Assembly (NCBI RefSeq): GCF_002210165.1
Contig: NZ_AQQP01000020.1
Location: 1-57,446 of the forward strand
Direction: 5' to 3'
DNA: 57,446 nt
DNA from: Phaeobacter sp. 22II1-1F12B
GTDB taxonomy: Bacteria > Pseudomonadota > Alphaproteobacteria > Rhodobacterales > Rhodobacteraceae
Position numbers and translations under genes: made by a program. Below, piece after piece: positions 45,162-54,417 of this stretch. The stretch's first letter is position 1. Each line of letters starts with the position of its first letter. Under the pieces are notes generated by a model. That model saw only the letters and a program-made list of their open reading frames with translations, was not told where the DNA came from and searched no databases.

Positions 45162-45760
45162 TGCGCCAGACCATTGACGAAACCAATCAATTGCCCGCAA
45201 CAGAGCGCCGCGATTTCCTTTATTATGCAACGGCCTCAACCGGCGCGATTGCCGCAGGCGCGGCGGTCTGGCCGTTGATCAATTCGATGAACCCCTCGGC
45301 CGACGTGACCGCGTCCGGCACGGTCAGGGTTGATCTTTCCGGCGTCGAACCGGGCCAACGTATTACCGTGAAGTGGCAGGGCCACCCGGTCTTTGTCTGG
45401 CGCAGGTCTGAGGCAGCGATCCAGGCTGCACGGGCCGTCGATCTCGACCAGCTTCCCGATCCTGTTGACGAAGCGGGCGAGAATCCGAACACAAGTGGCG
45501 AGGAGCCAGCGCTGGATGAGAACCGCGCGGCGGGCGAGGATGGCGAATGGCTGGTCGTTATCGGTGTCTGTACCCATCTCGGCTGTATCCCCTTGGGCCA
45601 GGATGGGTCGGCGGTCGGCGAATTCGGCGGTTGGTTCTGCCCGTGCCACGGATCGCATTACGACACCTCGGGCCGGATCCGGAAGGGACCGGCCCCACGC
45701 AACCTCGACATCCCACCTTACGATTTGGGCGACGACCTGCAACTCGTTATCGGCACCTGA
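45158..45760 (+). CDS. petA: Rieske iron-sulfur protein (petA-like), without cytochrome b or c1
   Basis: A 200-residue Rieske protein. [25 protein letters not shown] is a TAT-type signal anchor. The 2Fe-2S ligands are CTHLGC and CPCHGSHYD, and the C-terminus [16 protein letters not shown] is that of ubiquinol-cytochrome c reductase subunits. The operon carries no cytochrome b or c1, so the protein must join the resident bc1 complex, replace its Rieske subunit under stress, or act elsewhere. It overlaps fabI by four bases. Confidence 0.94.
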   Translation: MMRQTIDETNQLPATERRDFLYYATASTGAIAAGAAVWPLINSMNPSADVTASGTVRVDLSGVEPGQRITVKWQGHPVFVWRRSEAAIQAARAVDLDQLPDPVDEAGENPNTSGEEPALDENRAAGEDGEWLVVIGVCTHLGCIPLGQDGSAVGEFGGWFCPCHGSHYDTSGRIRKGPAPRNLDIPPYDLGDDLQLVIGT

Positions 45761-45799
45761 CGTGCTGAACAAGCCAAAACTCAAGAAGGAGACTATGAC

Positions 45800-46495
45800 A
45801 TGCTCGCCAAGGATATCATGACAACATCGGTGATCTCGGTCCCGCTGGAGGGACAAATCGAGGACGCGGTACGCTTGATGCTCGACCACAATATCAGCGC
45901 GCTGCCCGTCGTTGACGCCGAGGGCGACCTCAAGGGACTTGTCAGCGAAGGCGACCTCATGCGGCGTGTCCGCGAAACAGACGGACCACGCCGGTCATGG
46001 TGGCTCGAGGTGCTTGGCGGGGCAAGCGAATCCGCACAGGATTTCGTGAAGCTCAAAAGCCACCGGGTCGAAGACGTGATGACAAGGGATGTGGTTTCGG
46101 TAGAAGAGGATACGAATGTCGCGGAAATCGCGCGTCTTCTGGAAAAGCACCGGATCAAGCGCGTGCCGGTGGTGAGATCCGGCAAAGTGGTCGGCATCGT
46201 CAGCCGTGCGAACCTGCTCCACGCCTTGTCGGCGCTTCAGGATGGGGCGCTGCCGGAGCCGTCGGAGGACGACCGCGTGCTGCGTGCGAAGATTGAAGAG
46301 GCTCTGAAAGAAGTGCCCGGTGCAGCGGTCAACCTCATCAACTACACGGTGGACAAGGGGAACGTCGCCGTCTGGGGTGTCGCCGACAGCGATTTCGAGG
46401 AGAATGCGATCCGGGTTGCCGTCGAAAACGTGCCCGGTGTCAGGATGGTTGAGGTCCATATGGGACGACTGCCGGTCTGGGCTTACGGGATCTGA
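45800..46495 (+). CDS. CBS-pair and BON domain protein
   Basis: A 231-residue cytoplasmic protein: first CBS motif (AKDIMTTSVISVPLEGQIEDAVRLML), second CBS motif (VEDVMTRDVVSVEEDTNVAEIARLL), and a C-terminal BON domain (VNLINYTVDKGNVAVWGVADS ... VRMVEVHMGRLP). CBS pairs bind adenine nucleotides, so it may sense energy charge. Similar proteins are induced by low oxygen in other bacteria. AAGGAG precedes it; it follows the Rieske gene by 39 bases. Confidence 0.9.
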   Translation: MLAKDIMTTSVISVPLEGQIEDAVRLMLDHNISALPVVDAEGDLKGLVSEGDLMRRVRETDGPRRSWWLEVLGGASESAQDFVKLKSHRVEDVMTRDVVSVEEDTNVAEIARLLEKHRIKRVPVVRSGKVVGIVSRANLLHALSALQDGALPEPSEDDRVLRAKIEEALKEVPGAAVNLINYTVDKGNVAVWGVADSDFEENAIRVAVENVPGVRMVEVHMGRLPVWAYGI

Positions 46496-46500
46496 CTCAC

Positions 46501-47121
46501 ATTGCGCAGATAAACCCGGCCTGGCAGGACGCCCGCCCGCTTCCATCAAACGCCATTCCCGAAGAGGCCGACGCAATCGAAGGACTGCTGGTACCGAGCT
46601 ATTCGCGCAAGTGTCAAAAGAGGCTTGCCTGTCTGCACGCGGGACTGATCGGGATGGCACAGACCTGCGTTTATCTGACGTCGCCCTATTTCGGTCCGGG
46701 CACCGTGGTCGACCGGGCGCTTCAGGATGCCGCGCGTCGCCGCGTGGACGTCCGTCTGCTGGTGCCTCGCACGAGCGATCCTATGGTCGCTGGCTGGGCG
46801 ACGCGGGCGGCATATGCGCAGCTTCTCTCGGCGGGCGTGAGGGTCTACGAGTATCTGCCCCGTCCATTGCATGCCAAGACGTCGGTCGTCGATACAGGCT
46901 GGTCGATCATCGGGTCAGCTAACCTCGACTACCGAAGCCTGTTCGTCAATCAGGAGCTGGTTCTGGTCGCACATGACCGCGTCCTGGCAGGGCAGTTGCA
47001 GGCGCAATATCTGCAAGATCTTTCGGATGCCCGCGAAGTCCCTCTTCGGGCTTGGCATTCCCGCAGCTGGCGCGCGCGAGGTTTCGAGGTGATCGGATGG
47101 GCCGCGCGGCGGCTGCTGTAA
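46501..47121 (+). pseudogene. C-terminal fragment of a phospholipase D/cardiolipin synthase-like gene
   Basis: An open frame without its own clear start reads AGLIGMAQTCVYLTSPYFGPGTVVDRALQDAA, then one HKD motif LHAKTSVVDTGWSIIGSANLDYRS and the usual C-terminal tail. Full-length enzymes have two HKD motifs in about 400-480 residues; only the second half is here. An ATG at 46654 could start a 155-residue product, which would lack half the active site. It is best read as an N-terminally truncated remnant. Confidence 0.7.
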
Positions 47122-47247
47122 CCTATAGCACCGGTCAGCCGACAGCCTGCCGGGATGCAGTAACTCTGTCTGCAATATCGACGCCTTCCTACGGCAGAGC
47201 GATACACTTGCTCCTGTACTAACGAAGACCGACAGGTTGCCAATTTC

Positions 47248-47275
47248 TGTAATGCTTCCGGTCGGGGCGCGTCTA
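47248..47275 (+). promoter_or_regulatory. ECF-type promoter of the Cys-rich small protein
   Basis: TGTAAT, 16 bases, CGTCTA, 30 bases before the ATG at 47306. It may also drive the following run to the second copper ATPase, as the next gap is only 120 bases. Confidence 0.75.
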
Positions 47276-47305
47276 TAGAACGAAACCAAACAAAAGGAGG
47301 TCCAG

Positions 47306-47467
47306 ATGGACGACCGATCAACTTCTCAGACGCAAGACACAGCACAGCAAAAACAGGGCGGATGTTGCGGTGGCAAGACCGATGCGCAGCCGAAAGCAAA
47401 TGTCGAACCGCAGGTCGCGGAACCCGCAAAGGCAAAACCGGCCAAATCCGGCTGCTGCTGCGGCTAG
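47306..47467 (+). CDS. Small Cys-rich protein (53 residues), putative metal-binding peptide
   Basis: It begins MDDRSTSQTQDT, has two cysteine clusters, GGCCGGK at about residues 18-24 and SGCCCG at the very C-terminus, and between them an Ala/Pro/Lys linker. With five cysteines in 53 residues and no hydrophobic core it looks like a cytoplasmic thiol or metal buffer. AAAAGGAGG precedes the ATG by five bases and an ECF-type promoter lies directly upstream. I recognise no named family. Confidence 0.75.
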   Translation: MDDRSTSQTQDTAQQKQGGCCGGKTDAQPKANVEPQVAEPAKAKPAKSGCCCG

Positions 47468-47587
47468 GGCCGAGGCAAAGCCACCGCAGGATGGGCGTCT
47501 GGCGCTTGGTTCGCCCATCCTGAACCGGCGCCGTCCAGCGGATGTGTTCGCGCTCCGTCCGAATCCACGACAAGAAGGGAGAAAGCC

Positions 47588-47953
47588 ATGATGCCCATTT
47601 TCTATTTCACCGCAGTCGCGGTGATCCTTTTCCTGGCCCTGCGCATGACATGCGGGGCCTGCGTCATGGGCGGGCCTGCCGGGGCAGGGCGTGTGCGTCT
47701 GCCGGTTGTGCCGCTTGGTTGGGCGCTGAGCCTGTTCCTAGCGCTGACCTACCTTGTGTGCATCGCATTCGATCTGATCTTTCCCGCCTATGCAATGTAT
47801 GAAACCTGGTCCGGTCTGCTGCCCGGTTTCGTCTGGCTGACCCCGGTGGGCTTCATCATCGGGCTGGTCGAGAGCTTTCTCTACGGTTGGTACGCCGCGC
47901 TGATCTTCGGCGGCCTTTACAACGCCATCGCGGCAAGGGGAACAGCGACATGA
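47588..47953 (+). CDS. DUF5676-like membrane protein
   Basis: A 121-residue protein with three hydrophobic segments. The second half (SLFLALTYLVCIAFDLIFPAYAMYETW ... GFIIGLVESFLYGWYAALIFGGLYN) matches DUF5676 proteins, which are common beside copper ATPase genes. The N-terminal part has RMTCGACVMGG, a CxxC that could hold metal. Its stop overlaps the next start (ATGA). The function is unknown. Confidence 0.82.
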   Translation: MMPIFYFTAVAVILFLALRMTCGACVMGGPAGAGRVRLPVVPLGWALSLFLALTYLVCIAFDLIFPAYAMYETWSGLLPGFVWLTPVGFIIGLVESFLYGWYAALIFGGLYNAIAARGTAT

Positions 47954-49332
47954 TCCCGACCGCACGTCCGAAACTGCGCTTTCTTGGCGCCGCCGGGACG
48001 GTGACGGGATCGCGCTATCTGGTCGAGGCCCTGGGGCGGCGCATTCTGGTCGATTGCGGGCTGTTCCAGGGCTTCAAGCAGTTGCGGGCGCGCAATCGCA
48101 AACCTTTCCCTGTGCGTGTCAACACCATCGACACTGTGCTGCTCACCCATGCTCATCTGGACCATTCGGGATATCTGCCGACACTGATCCGGGCGGGGTT
48201 TCGCGGGCGGGTTCTTTGCACAGAAGCAACGGCAGATCTGTGCGGGCTTATTCTGCCCGACAGCGGCCATATCCAGGAAGAAGAGGCGCGCTTTGCCGCG
48301 CGGAGGGGATATTCCAAACACAAGAAGCCAAAACCGCTCTATACGCTCAAGGATGCAAAGGCCGCGCTGGACCGCTTTGATCTTCAACCGTTCGACCGGC
48401 GAATAGATTTAGGCGACGGCATCGCGGCCCGTTTCATTCCGGCGGGGCATCTGCTCGGGGCGGCGCAGATCCGGCTTGAGGTCGGCGGCAGGGTTGTCCA
48501 TTTCAGCGGCGATCTGGGCCATGATCCCGATCCGCTGATGCGACCGCCCCAGCCATTCGGCGGAGCAGATGTTCTGGTCTGCGAGTCCACCTATGGCAAC
48601 CGGTCCCATCCCGACGTGGACCCAGAAGCCGAACTGGCCCCGATCCTCAAACGCACCTTTGCCCGCGGCGGCACGGTGCTGATCCCGTCCTTTGCCGTCG
48701 GACGGGCGCAGGGGCTGATGCTGCACATTGCGCGATTGATGGAGCGCGGCGATATTCCCTATGTCCCGGTGTTCCTCAACAGCCCGATGGCGGTGAATGC
48801 GACCGAGATCTATCACCGTCATCACGCCGAGCACCACGTCAGCCGCGAAGACTGCATTGCGATGTTCGAGATCGCCAAGAGGGTAAACACGGTCGAGCAA
48901 TCCAAGGAGCTGAACACGCGCCAGGGCCCGATGATCATCGTCTCCGCCAGCGGAATGCTGACCGGCGGGCGTATCCTGCACCATCTGGCCAGCTTCGGCG
49001 GCGATCGGCGGAACGCGATCTTGCTCTCCGGTTTCCAGGCCGGCGGCACGCGTGGCGCGGCGCTGGCCGGGGGCGCGCGGACATTGCGCATGTTCGGACG
49101 GGAGTTCCCGATCGAGGCCGAAGTGGTTCAGCTCCAGTCCTTTTCCGGACATGCCGATGCCGATGAGATCCTGCGCTGGATGTCCGCCGGTCCCGCCCCC
49201 GAGATGACCTATCTCACCCATGGGGAACCTGTCACCGCCGACACCCTGCGATTCCGCGTCGAACACGAGCTAGGGCGATCCGTGCGCGTGCCCGAACATC
49301 TCGAATCCGTCTACCTGGACAGGCCGCGATGA
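47950..49332 (+). CDS. Metallo-beta-lactamase fold / beta-CASP ribonuclease-like protein
   Basis: A 460-residue protein of the CPSF73-like RNA-processing group. The zinc site THAHLDHSG, FSGDLG, CESTYGNRSH, the beta-CASP part GGTVLIPSFAVGRAQ and IIVSASGMLTGGR, and QSFSGHADADEI with a final THGEP are all present. It would act as an RNase. It is coupled by overlaps to a nucleoside phosphorylase and a PRPP synthase, suggesting an RNA or nucleotide salvage unit. Confidence 0.9.
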   Translation: MIPTARPKLRFLGAAGTVTGSRYLVEALGRRILVDCGLFQGFKQLRARNRKPFPVRVNTIDTVLLTHAHLDHSGYLPTLIRAGFRGRVLCTEATADLCGLILPDSGHIQEEEARFAARRGYSKHKKPKPLYTLKDAKAALDRFDLQPFDRRIDLGDGIAARFIPAGHLLGAAQIRLEVGGRVVHFSGDLGHDPDPLMRPPQPFGGADVLVCESTYGNRSHPDVDPEAELAPILKRTFARGGTVLIPSFAVGRAQGLMLHIARLMERGDIPYVPVFLNSPMAVNATEIYHRHHAEHHVSREDCIAMFEIAKRVNTVEQSKELNTRQGPMIIVSASGMLTGGRILHHLASFGGDRRNAILLSGFQAGGTRGAALAGGARTLRMFGREFPIEAEVVQLQSFSGHADADEILRWMSAGPAPEMTYLTHGEPVTADTLRFRVEHELGRSVRVPEHLESVYLDRPR

Positions 49333-50837
49333 CCGAAACGCTTGCCCTGGTCTCTTCCCGCATCGACACCTACCGGCAGCCGGTCGTCTACATGCATGAA
49401 GACTGTCACGTCTGCCGTTCCGAGGGGTTTGCTGCCCAGACACGCATACGAATCGACCTGAAGGACCGCTGGATCATCGCGACCCTGAATGTCGTCCGCC
49501 GCGGAGCATGGCTTGCCGTGGACCAGGCGGCATTGTCCGTTTCCGCCTGGGCCGCGCTTGGCGCTGAGATTGGAGACGAAGCCGCTTTCTCGCACCCTGA
49601 ACCGCCCGCTTCGGCGTCTATGATCCGGGCGAAAGCCTATGGCGAGAGGCTGGACCGGGCCGGGTTCGCGACGATCGTGCGCGACACGCTCGACAGCCGG
49701 TTATCGGATCTCGACCTTGCCGCCTTCGTGACCGCCTGCGCCGGCGACAGGCTGAACGAGGCCGAAACCGTGGCGCTGACCCGCGCCATGAAGGAAGCAG
49801 GGCAGACGCTCGACTGGGGGCAGCACACTGTCCTCGATAAGCATTGCGTCGGCGGATTGCCGGGCAACCGGACGACACCCATCGTCGTCGCGATCGTCGC
49901 GGCGGCGGGGCATCTGATCCCCAAGACGTCGAGCCGTGCGATCACATCGCCTGCCGGAACCGCCGACACCATGGAGGTGATGGCGCCCGTCGCGCTTGAC
50001 GCCGCCGCGCTGCGCCGGGTGGTCGAAGCCGAGGGCGGTTGCCTCGTCTGGGGTGGCGGGCTCGCCCTCAGTCCTGCCGACGATCATTTTATCCGTGTCG
50101 AACGCCCCCTCGATTTCGACTCCACCGGTCAACTCGTAGCGAGCGTACTGTCGAAAAAGGCGGCCGCCGGTGCCACCCATGTTCTGATCGACATGCCGGT
50201 CGGACCAACGGCCAAGGTGCGGTCTGCCGGAGCGGCGGAGGCACTCGGGATACGGCTGTCTTCGGTGGGCAAGGCGTTGGGTCTGAACCTGGCGCTACAT
50301 ATCAGCGATGGCGTGGCCCCGGTGGGACGTGGCATGGGCCCGGCGCTGGAGGCGCACGACGTGCTCGCGGTTTTGCGGCGCGCGCCGGATGCACCTGGCG
50401 ACCTGCGTGCGCGGGCGCTGGATCTGGCCGGACATCTTCTGGACCTCGCACCGCACGCCGTTGCTGGGCGGGGGCGGGACCGCGCGCAGGCGCTTCTCGA
50501 TAGTGGTGCAGCGGAGGCAAAGTTCATGGCAATTTGCGCGGCACAGGGCGGTTTCCGCAAACCCGGAACCGCAGCGCAGCAGATCGAAATACGCGCCCCT
50601 CATGCGGGCCAGTTGACCGCCATCGACAACCGACGCATCGCACGCATCGCCAAGCTGGCCGGGGCCCCGCGTCAGAAGAGCGCCGGCATCCGCCTTCTGG
50701 TGCGGATCGGGGATTGGGTGGACAAGGGCCAGCCGCTTTATGAGCTTCATGCCGAGACACCAGGCGAACTGGCCTATGCCCTGGCTTACGCGGAGTCCCA
50801 GACCGGGGTGCTGACGCTGTCCGGGGAGGCGTCATGA
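49329..50837 (+). CDS. Thymidine/AMP phosphorylase family protein
   Basis: A 502-residue enzyme with a small N-terminal domain, then the glycosyltransferase domain of pyrimidine nucleoside phosphorylases: VLDKHCVGGLPGNRTTPIVVAIVAAAGHLIPKTSSRAITSPAGTADTMEV, and a C-terminal biotinyl-like domain (RIGDWVDKGQPLYELHAETPGEL). The extra N-terminal domain and length match archaeal-type AMP phosphorylases, which release ribose 1,5-bisphosphate from nucleotides. It overlaps both neighbours by four bases. Confidence 0.88.
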   Translation: MTETLALVSSRIDTYRQPVVYMHEDCHVCRSEGFAAQTRIRIDLKDRWIIATLNVVRRGAWLAVDQAALSVSAWAALGAEIGDEAAFSHPEPPASASMIRAKAYGERLDRAGFATIVRDTLDSRLSDLDLAAFVTACAGDRLNEAETVALTRAMKEAGQTLDWGQHTVLDKHCVGGLPGNRTTPIVVAIVAAAGHLIPKTSSRAITSPAGTADTMEVMAPVALDAAALRRVVEAEGGCLVWGGGLALSPADDHFIRVERPLDFDSTGQLVASVLSKKAAAGATHVLIDMPVGPTAKVRSAGAAEALGIRLSSVGKALGLNLALHISDGVAPVGRGMGPALEAHDVLAVLRRAPDAPGDLRARALDLAGHLLDLAPHAVAGRGRDRAQALLDSGAAEAKFMAICAAQGGFRKPGTAAQQIEIRAPHAGQLTAIDNRRIARIAKLAGAPRQKSAGIRLLVRIGDWVDKGQPLYELHAETPGELAYALAYAESQTGVLTLSGEAS

Positions 50838-51781
50838 TCCTTGTCGCGTTTCCCGAGATGATGCCGCTGGCCGAGCGCCTTGCACCGGCACTGGGCGCGG
50901 AACCGCGCGTGCTAGACTGGCACCACTTCCCCGATGGCGAAAGCCTGATCTCGCTGCCCGGCGATCTGGAGGGCGCAGACGTGGTGCTGCTGGCCACGTT
51001 GCGAGATCCCGACCGCCTTGCGCTACCATTGCGTTTTGCGGCGGCCACGGCCCGTGAGATGGGCGCGCGCCGCGTCGGATTGATCGCGCCCTATCTCGGC
51101 TACATGCGTCAGGACCGCCGGTTCGAAGCCAGGCAGGCGGTCAGCGCGCCGCTGTTCGCGCAGTTCCTGGGGGAGAGTTTCGATTGGCTGGTGACCGTCG
51201 ATCCGCATCTGCACCGCATCGCGCGGCTGCAGGATGTCTTCCCGATGCCGGCGATGCGCGCCGTATCCGCCCCGCTGCTTGCGACCTGGATCAGCACGAA
51301 CCTGCCAGACGCCGTTCTTCTAGGCCCTGACAGCGAAAGCCAGCAATGGGTCGCCGAGGTGGCCCGGCTGGCCGGACGGCCTTACGAAGTCTTGCGCAAG
51401 GTGAGATCCGGTGACCGCAGTGTCGATGTCAGTGTCCCCGAAAGCGCGGCGCTGCGCGAAGGCACGCCAGTGATCCTCGACGACATCGCATCTTCCGGCG
51501 TCACGATGGCACGCGCCGTCGAAAGGTTGCTTGCGGCTGGAACCGCCGCGCCTGTCTGCCTGGCTATCCATGCGGTCTTTGCGCACGGCGCTCAGGACGC
51601 CATTCTGTCGGCTGGTGCGGCAAGGATCATCACCACCGACACCATACCCCATCCAACGAATGCGATCGGAATTGCCGGTTTATTGGCCGAAGCGATCCTT
51701 TCTGTGGTGACAGCCCTTGACCTTCCAGTTGCCGGAACAATTAGGCTGGACCCGAATCCCGCCGAGAGGACAACCGAATGA
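50834..51781 (+). CDS. Ribose-phosphate pyrophosphokinase-like protein
   Basis: A 315-residue PRPP synthase homologue: [35 protein letters not shown] (ATP loop), TVDPHLHR and the PRPP-binding loop [13 protein letters not shown]. It is a class with divergent N-terminus, probably not the housekeeping Prs. Together with the nucleoside phosphorylase it could interconvert ribose phosphates and PRPP. The ATG overlaps the phosphorylase stop, and its own stop overlaps the ATPase start. Confidence 0.88.
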   Translation: MILVAFPEMMPLAERLAPALGAEPRVLDWHHFPDGESLISLPGDLEGADVVLLATLRDPDRLALPLRFAAATAREMGARRVGLIAPYLGYMRQDRRFEARQAVSAPLFAQFLGESFDWLVTVDPHLHRIARLQDVFPMPAMRAVSAPLLATWISTNLPDAVLLGPDSESQQWVAEVARLAGRPYEVLRKVRSGDRSVDVSVPESAALREGTPVILDDIASSGVTMARAVERLLAAGTAAPVCLAIHAVFAHGAQDAILSAGAARIITTDTIPHPTNAIGIAGLLAEAILSVVTALDLPVAGTIRLDPNPAERTTE

Positions 51782-54132
51782 ACGACCAAGTAAGCCATGC
51801 TTCACATGAAACCGAATCCAACATTTACGCCTGCCCGATGCACCCTGAGGTACGGCAGAACGGTCCGGGCGATTGCCCGAAATGCGGGATGCATCTTGTG
51901 CCCGAGGCGGAGCTCGACAGCCATGCCGGGCATGATCACCACGGTCATGACCATAACGCTGGTGCCGCCCCGGCGGACGGCAGATACGATACCGTCCCAG
52001 ACGGCTATGACGGCGCCGTCTACACCTGTCCGATGCACCCGCAGGTTCGCCAGGTCGAGCACGGCTCCTGCCCGATCTGCGGAATGGGGCTGGAGCTTGA
52101 GTCCGGGGTCCCGATGGACGACGGCCCGAACCCCGAACTGGTGGATTTCACCCGGCGTTTCTGGGTTGGCACGGTACTGACCATTCCGCTTCTGATCCTC
52201 ACCATGGGTCCCTATCTCGGCTTCCCGGAAGTGCGAGAGATTTTCGGCGAGCGCGCAACCCTCTGGATCGAGTTGGTTCTCGGAACCCCGGTTGTTCTTT
52301 GGTGCGGCTGGCCGTTTCTGGTTCGGGGCTGGAATTCGTTCCGGACGATGAATCTCAACATGTTCTCCCTGATCGGTATGGGGGTAATCGCGGCCTGGCT
52401 CTTCAGCGTCGTCGCCGTTCTGGCACCCGGCATATTCCCGGACGGATTTCGCGACGCCGAAGGTCATGTCGGCGTCTATTTCGAGGCGGCGGCGGTGATC
52501 GTGACGCTTGTGCTGCTTGGCCAGGTGATGGAATTGCGCGCCCGTGAAGGCACTGGCAAGGCGATCCGCGCGCTTCTCGACATGGCGGCAAAGACCGCGC
52601 GGGTCATCCGGGACGACGAATCCGAAGAGGAGATTCCGCTGGAGGATGTGCAGGTCGGCGACCGGCTGCGCGTGCGTCCCGGAGACAAGGTGCCGGTAGA
52701 TGGCGTGGTTCTGGAAGGCCGGTCCTCAGTCGACGAAAGCATGATCTCCGGAGAACCCGTGCCAGTCGAGAAGACCGAGGGCGACCCGTTGACCGGTGCC
52801 ACCATCAACGGCACCGGCAGCCTCGTGATGGAGGCGACGCGGGTCGGATCCGACACGATGCTGGCGCAGATCGTCGAGATGGTCTCCAACGCGCAACGGT
52901 CGCGCGCACCGATCCAGAAGTATGCCGACAAAGTGGCGGGATATTTCGTTCCGGCCGTGATCGGTATCGCGCTCCTGTCCTTCATCGCATGGGCGATCTG
53001 GGGGCCCGCGCCTGCGCTGTCCTACGCATTGATCTCGGCTGTCGCCGTGTTGATCATCGCCTGTCCCTGTGCGCTCGGCCTCGCCACGCCGATGTCGATC
53101 ATGACGGCGACGGGGCGGGGGGCCCAGGCCGGGGTACTTATCAAGAACGCCGAGGCGCTGGAGCGGTTCGAGAAGGTCGATACCCTGATCGTCGACAAGA
53201 CCGGCACGTTGACGATGGGCAAGCCGCAGCTTGTCGCCGTCCTGCCGCAACCCGGTCTCGACGAGGCCGAGGTCCTGCGTCTCGCCGCATCGCTGGAGCG
53301 CGGATCGGAACACCCGCTTGCCGAGGCCATCGTGCGCGGCGCGGAAGAGCGCGATGTGAAGATGGCTAATGCCGACGACTTCGAGGCGGTCACCGGCAAG
53401 GGCGTCAAGGGGGTCGTCGACGGCAAAGCGGTCGCGCTCGGTAATCTGGCGATGATCCGGGACCTTGGCCTTGAGGCGGGCGACCTGACCGCCAAGGCAA
53501 ATGCCCGTCGCGACGAGGGCGAGACAGTAATGTTCGTGGTGCTGGATGGCAAGATCGCCGGTCTTGTCGGGGTCGCTGACCCGGTGAAGGAAACCACACC
53601 CGCCGCCATCAAGGATCTGCATGAATTGGGGTTCCGCGTTATCATGGCGACCGGAGACAACGAACGCACGGCCAAGGCCATCGGCGCGCGTCTGGGCATA
53701 GACGAGATCCGGGCCGATGTGCTGCCGGAGGACAAGGCACGGATCATCAAGGAATTGCAGCAGCAGGGCCGCAAGGTCGCGATGGCCGGCGATGGCGTCA
53801 ATGACGCACCGGCCTTGGCACAGGCCGATGTCGGCATTGCCATGGGCACCGGGGCCGATGTGGCCATCGAAAGCGCGGGCATCACACTGGTCAAGGGCAA
53901 CCTCGACGGTATCGTGCGCGCACGGCGGCTCGCACGGGCCACCATGCGTAATATCCGGCAGAACCTGTTCTTCGCGCTGATCTACAACGCCTCTGGCGTG
54001 CCTGTCGCGGCGGGGGTGCTGTTTCCGTTCTTCGGCATCCTCATCAGCCCGATGTTTGCCGCCTTCGCCATGAGCGCCTCGTCGATCTCGGTGGTGCTCA
54101 ATTCGCTGCGCCTTCGCGGCGCAAAGATCTAG
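51778..54132 (+). CDS. Copper-type P1B ATPase with two N-terminal heavy-metal-binding domains
   Basis: A 784-residue ATPase. Residues about 15-45 and 80-110 are two domains of the form ACPMHPEV ... CPKCGM and TCPMHPQV ... CPICGM, joined by [12 protein letters not shown]. The transport motif is [24 protein letters not shown] and [10 protein letters not shown] follow. The CPC motif and metal domains suggest Cu(I)/Ag(I) export. The same metal domain occurs in the NuoB/NuoD fusion at 1720-3600. The start overlaps the PRPP synthase gene by four bases. Confidence 0.95.
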   Translation: MNDQVSHASHETESNIYACPMHPEVRQNGPGDCPKCGMHLVPEAELDSHAGHDHHGHDHNAGAAPADGRYDTVPDGYDGAVYTCPMHPQVRQVEHGSCPICGMGLELESGVPMDDGPNPELVDFTRRFWVGTVLTIPLLILTMGPYLGFPEVREIFGERATLWIELVLGTPVVLWCGWPFLVRGWNSFRTMNLNMFSLIGMGVIAAWLFSVVAVLAPGIFPDGFRDAEGHVGVYFEAAAVIVTLVLLGQVMELRAREGTGKAIRALLDMAAKTARVIRDDESEEEIPLEDVQVGDRLRVRPGDKVPVDGVVLEGRSSVDESMISGEPVPVEKTEGDPLTGATINGTGSLVMEATRVGSDTMLAQIVEMVSNAQRSRAPIQKYADKVAGYFVPAVIGIALLSFIAWAIWGPAPALSYALISAVAVLIIACPCALGLATPMSIMTATGRGAQAGVLIKNAEALERFEKVDTLIVDKTGTLTMGKPQLVAVLPQPGLDEAEVLRLAASLERGSEHPLAEAIVRGAEERDVKMANADDFEAVTGKGVKGVVDGKAVALGNLAMIRDLGLEAGDLTAKANARRDEGETVMFVVLDGKIAGLVGVADPVKETTPAAIKDLHELGFRVIMATGDNERTAKAIGARLGIDEIRADVLPEDKARIIKELQQQGRKVAMAGDGVNDAPALAQADVGIAMGTGADVAIESAGITLVKGNLDGIVRARRLARATMRNIRQNLFFALIYNASGVPVAAGVLFPFFGILISPMFAAFAMSASSISVVLNSLRLRGAKI

Positions 54133-54147
54133 AAAGGAAGCCACAAC

Positions 54148-54417
54148 GTGACCCATCAACCTGATCCATCACATGTTAATCAAAGTCAATCGGAGCATGC
54201 CCCCCGCCCGCCCTCATTCTGGCGATCACGCGCCGGCATCTATCTGATCGTTGCGCTGGCAGTTGGCGGCCTTCTCCTGGGTTACGAGCACCGGGTGCAC
54301 ATCCTGAGCAGCGGATTGCTGATCTGGCTGCCATTGCTGCTTTGCGTTGGAATGCACTTCTTCATGCACGGCGGTCATGGAGGCCACGGCGGGCACGGTA
54401 AGGGAGACGACCAGTAA
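54148..54417 (+). CDS. DUF2933 small membrane protein with His-rich tail
   Basis: An 89-residue protein starting at GTG 54148: a polar N-terminus, a helix (GIYLIVALAVGGLLLGY), a second helix (LIWLPLLLCVGMHFFM) and the tail HGGHGGHGGHGKGDD. DUF2933 proteins commonly follow copper ATPase or efflux genes. AAAGGAAG precedes it and the last base of its stop is shared with the next ATG. Confidence 0.85.
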   Translation: MTHQPDPSHVNQSQSEHAPRPPSFWRSRAGIYLIVALAVGGLLLGYEHRVHILSSGLLIWLPLLLCVGMHFFMHGGHGGHGGHGKGDDQ

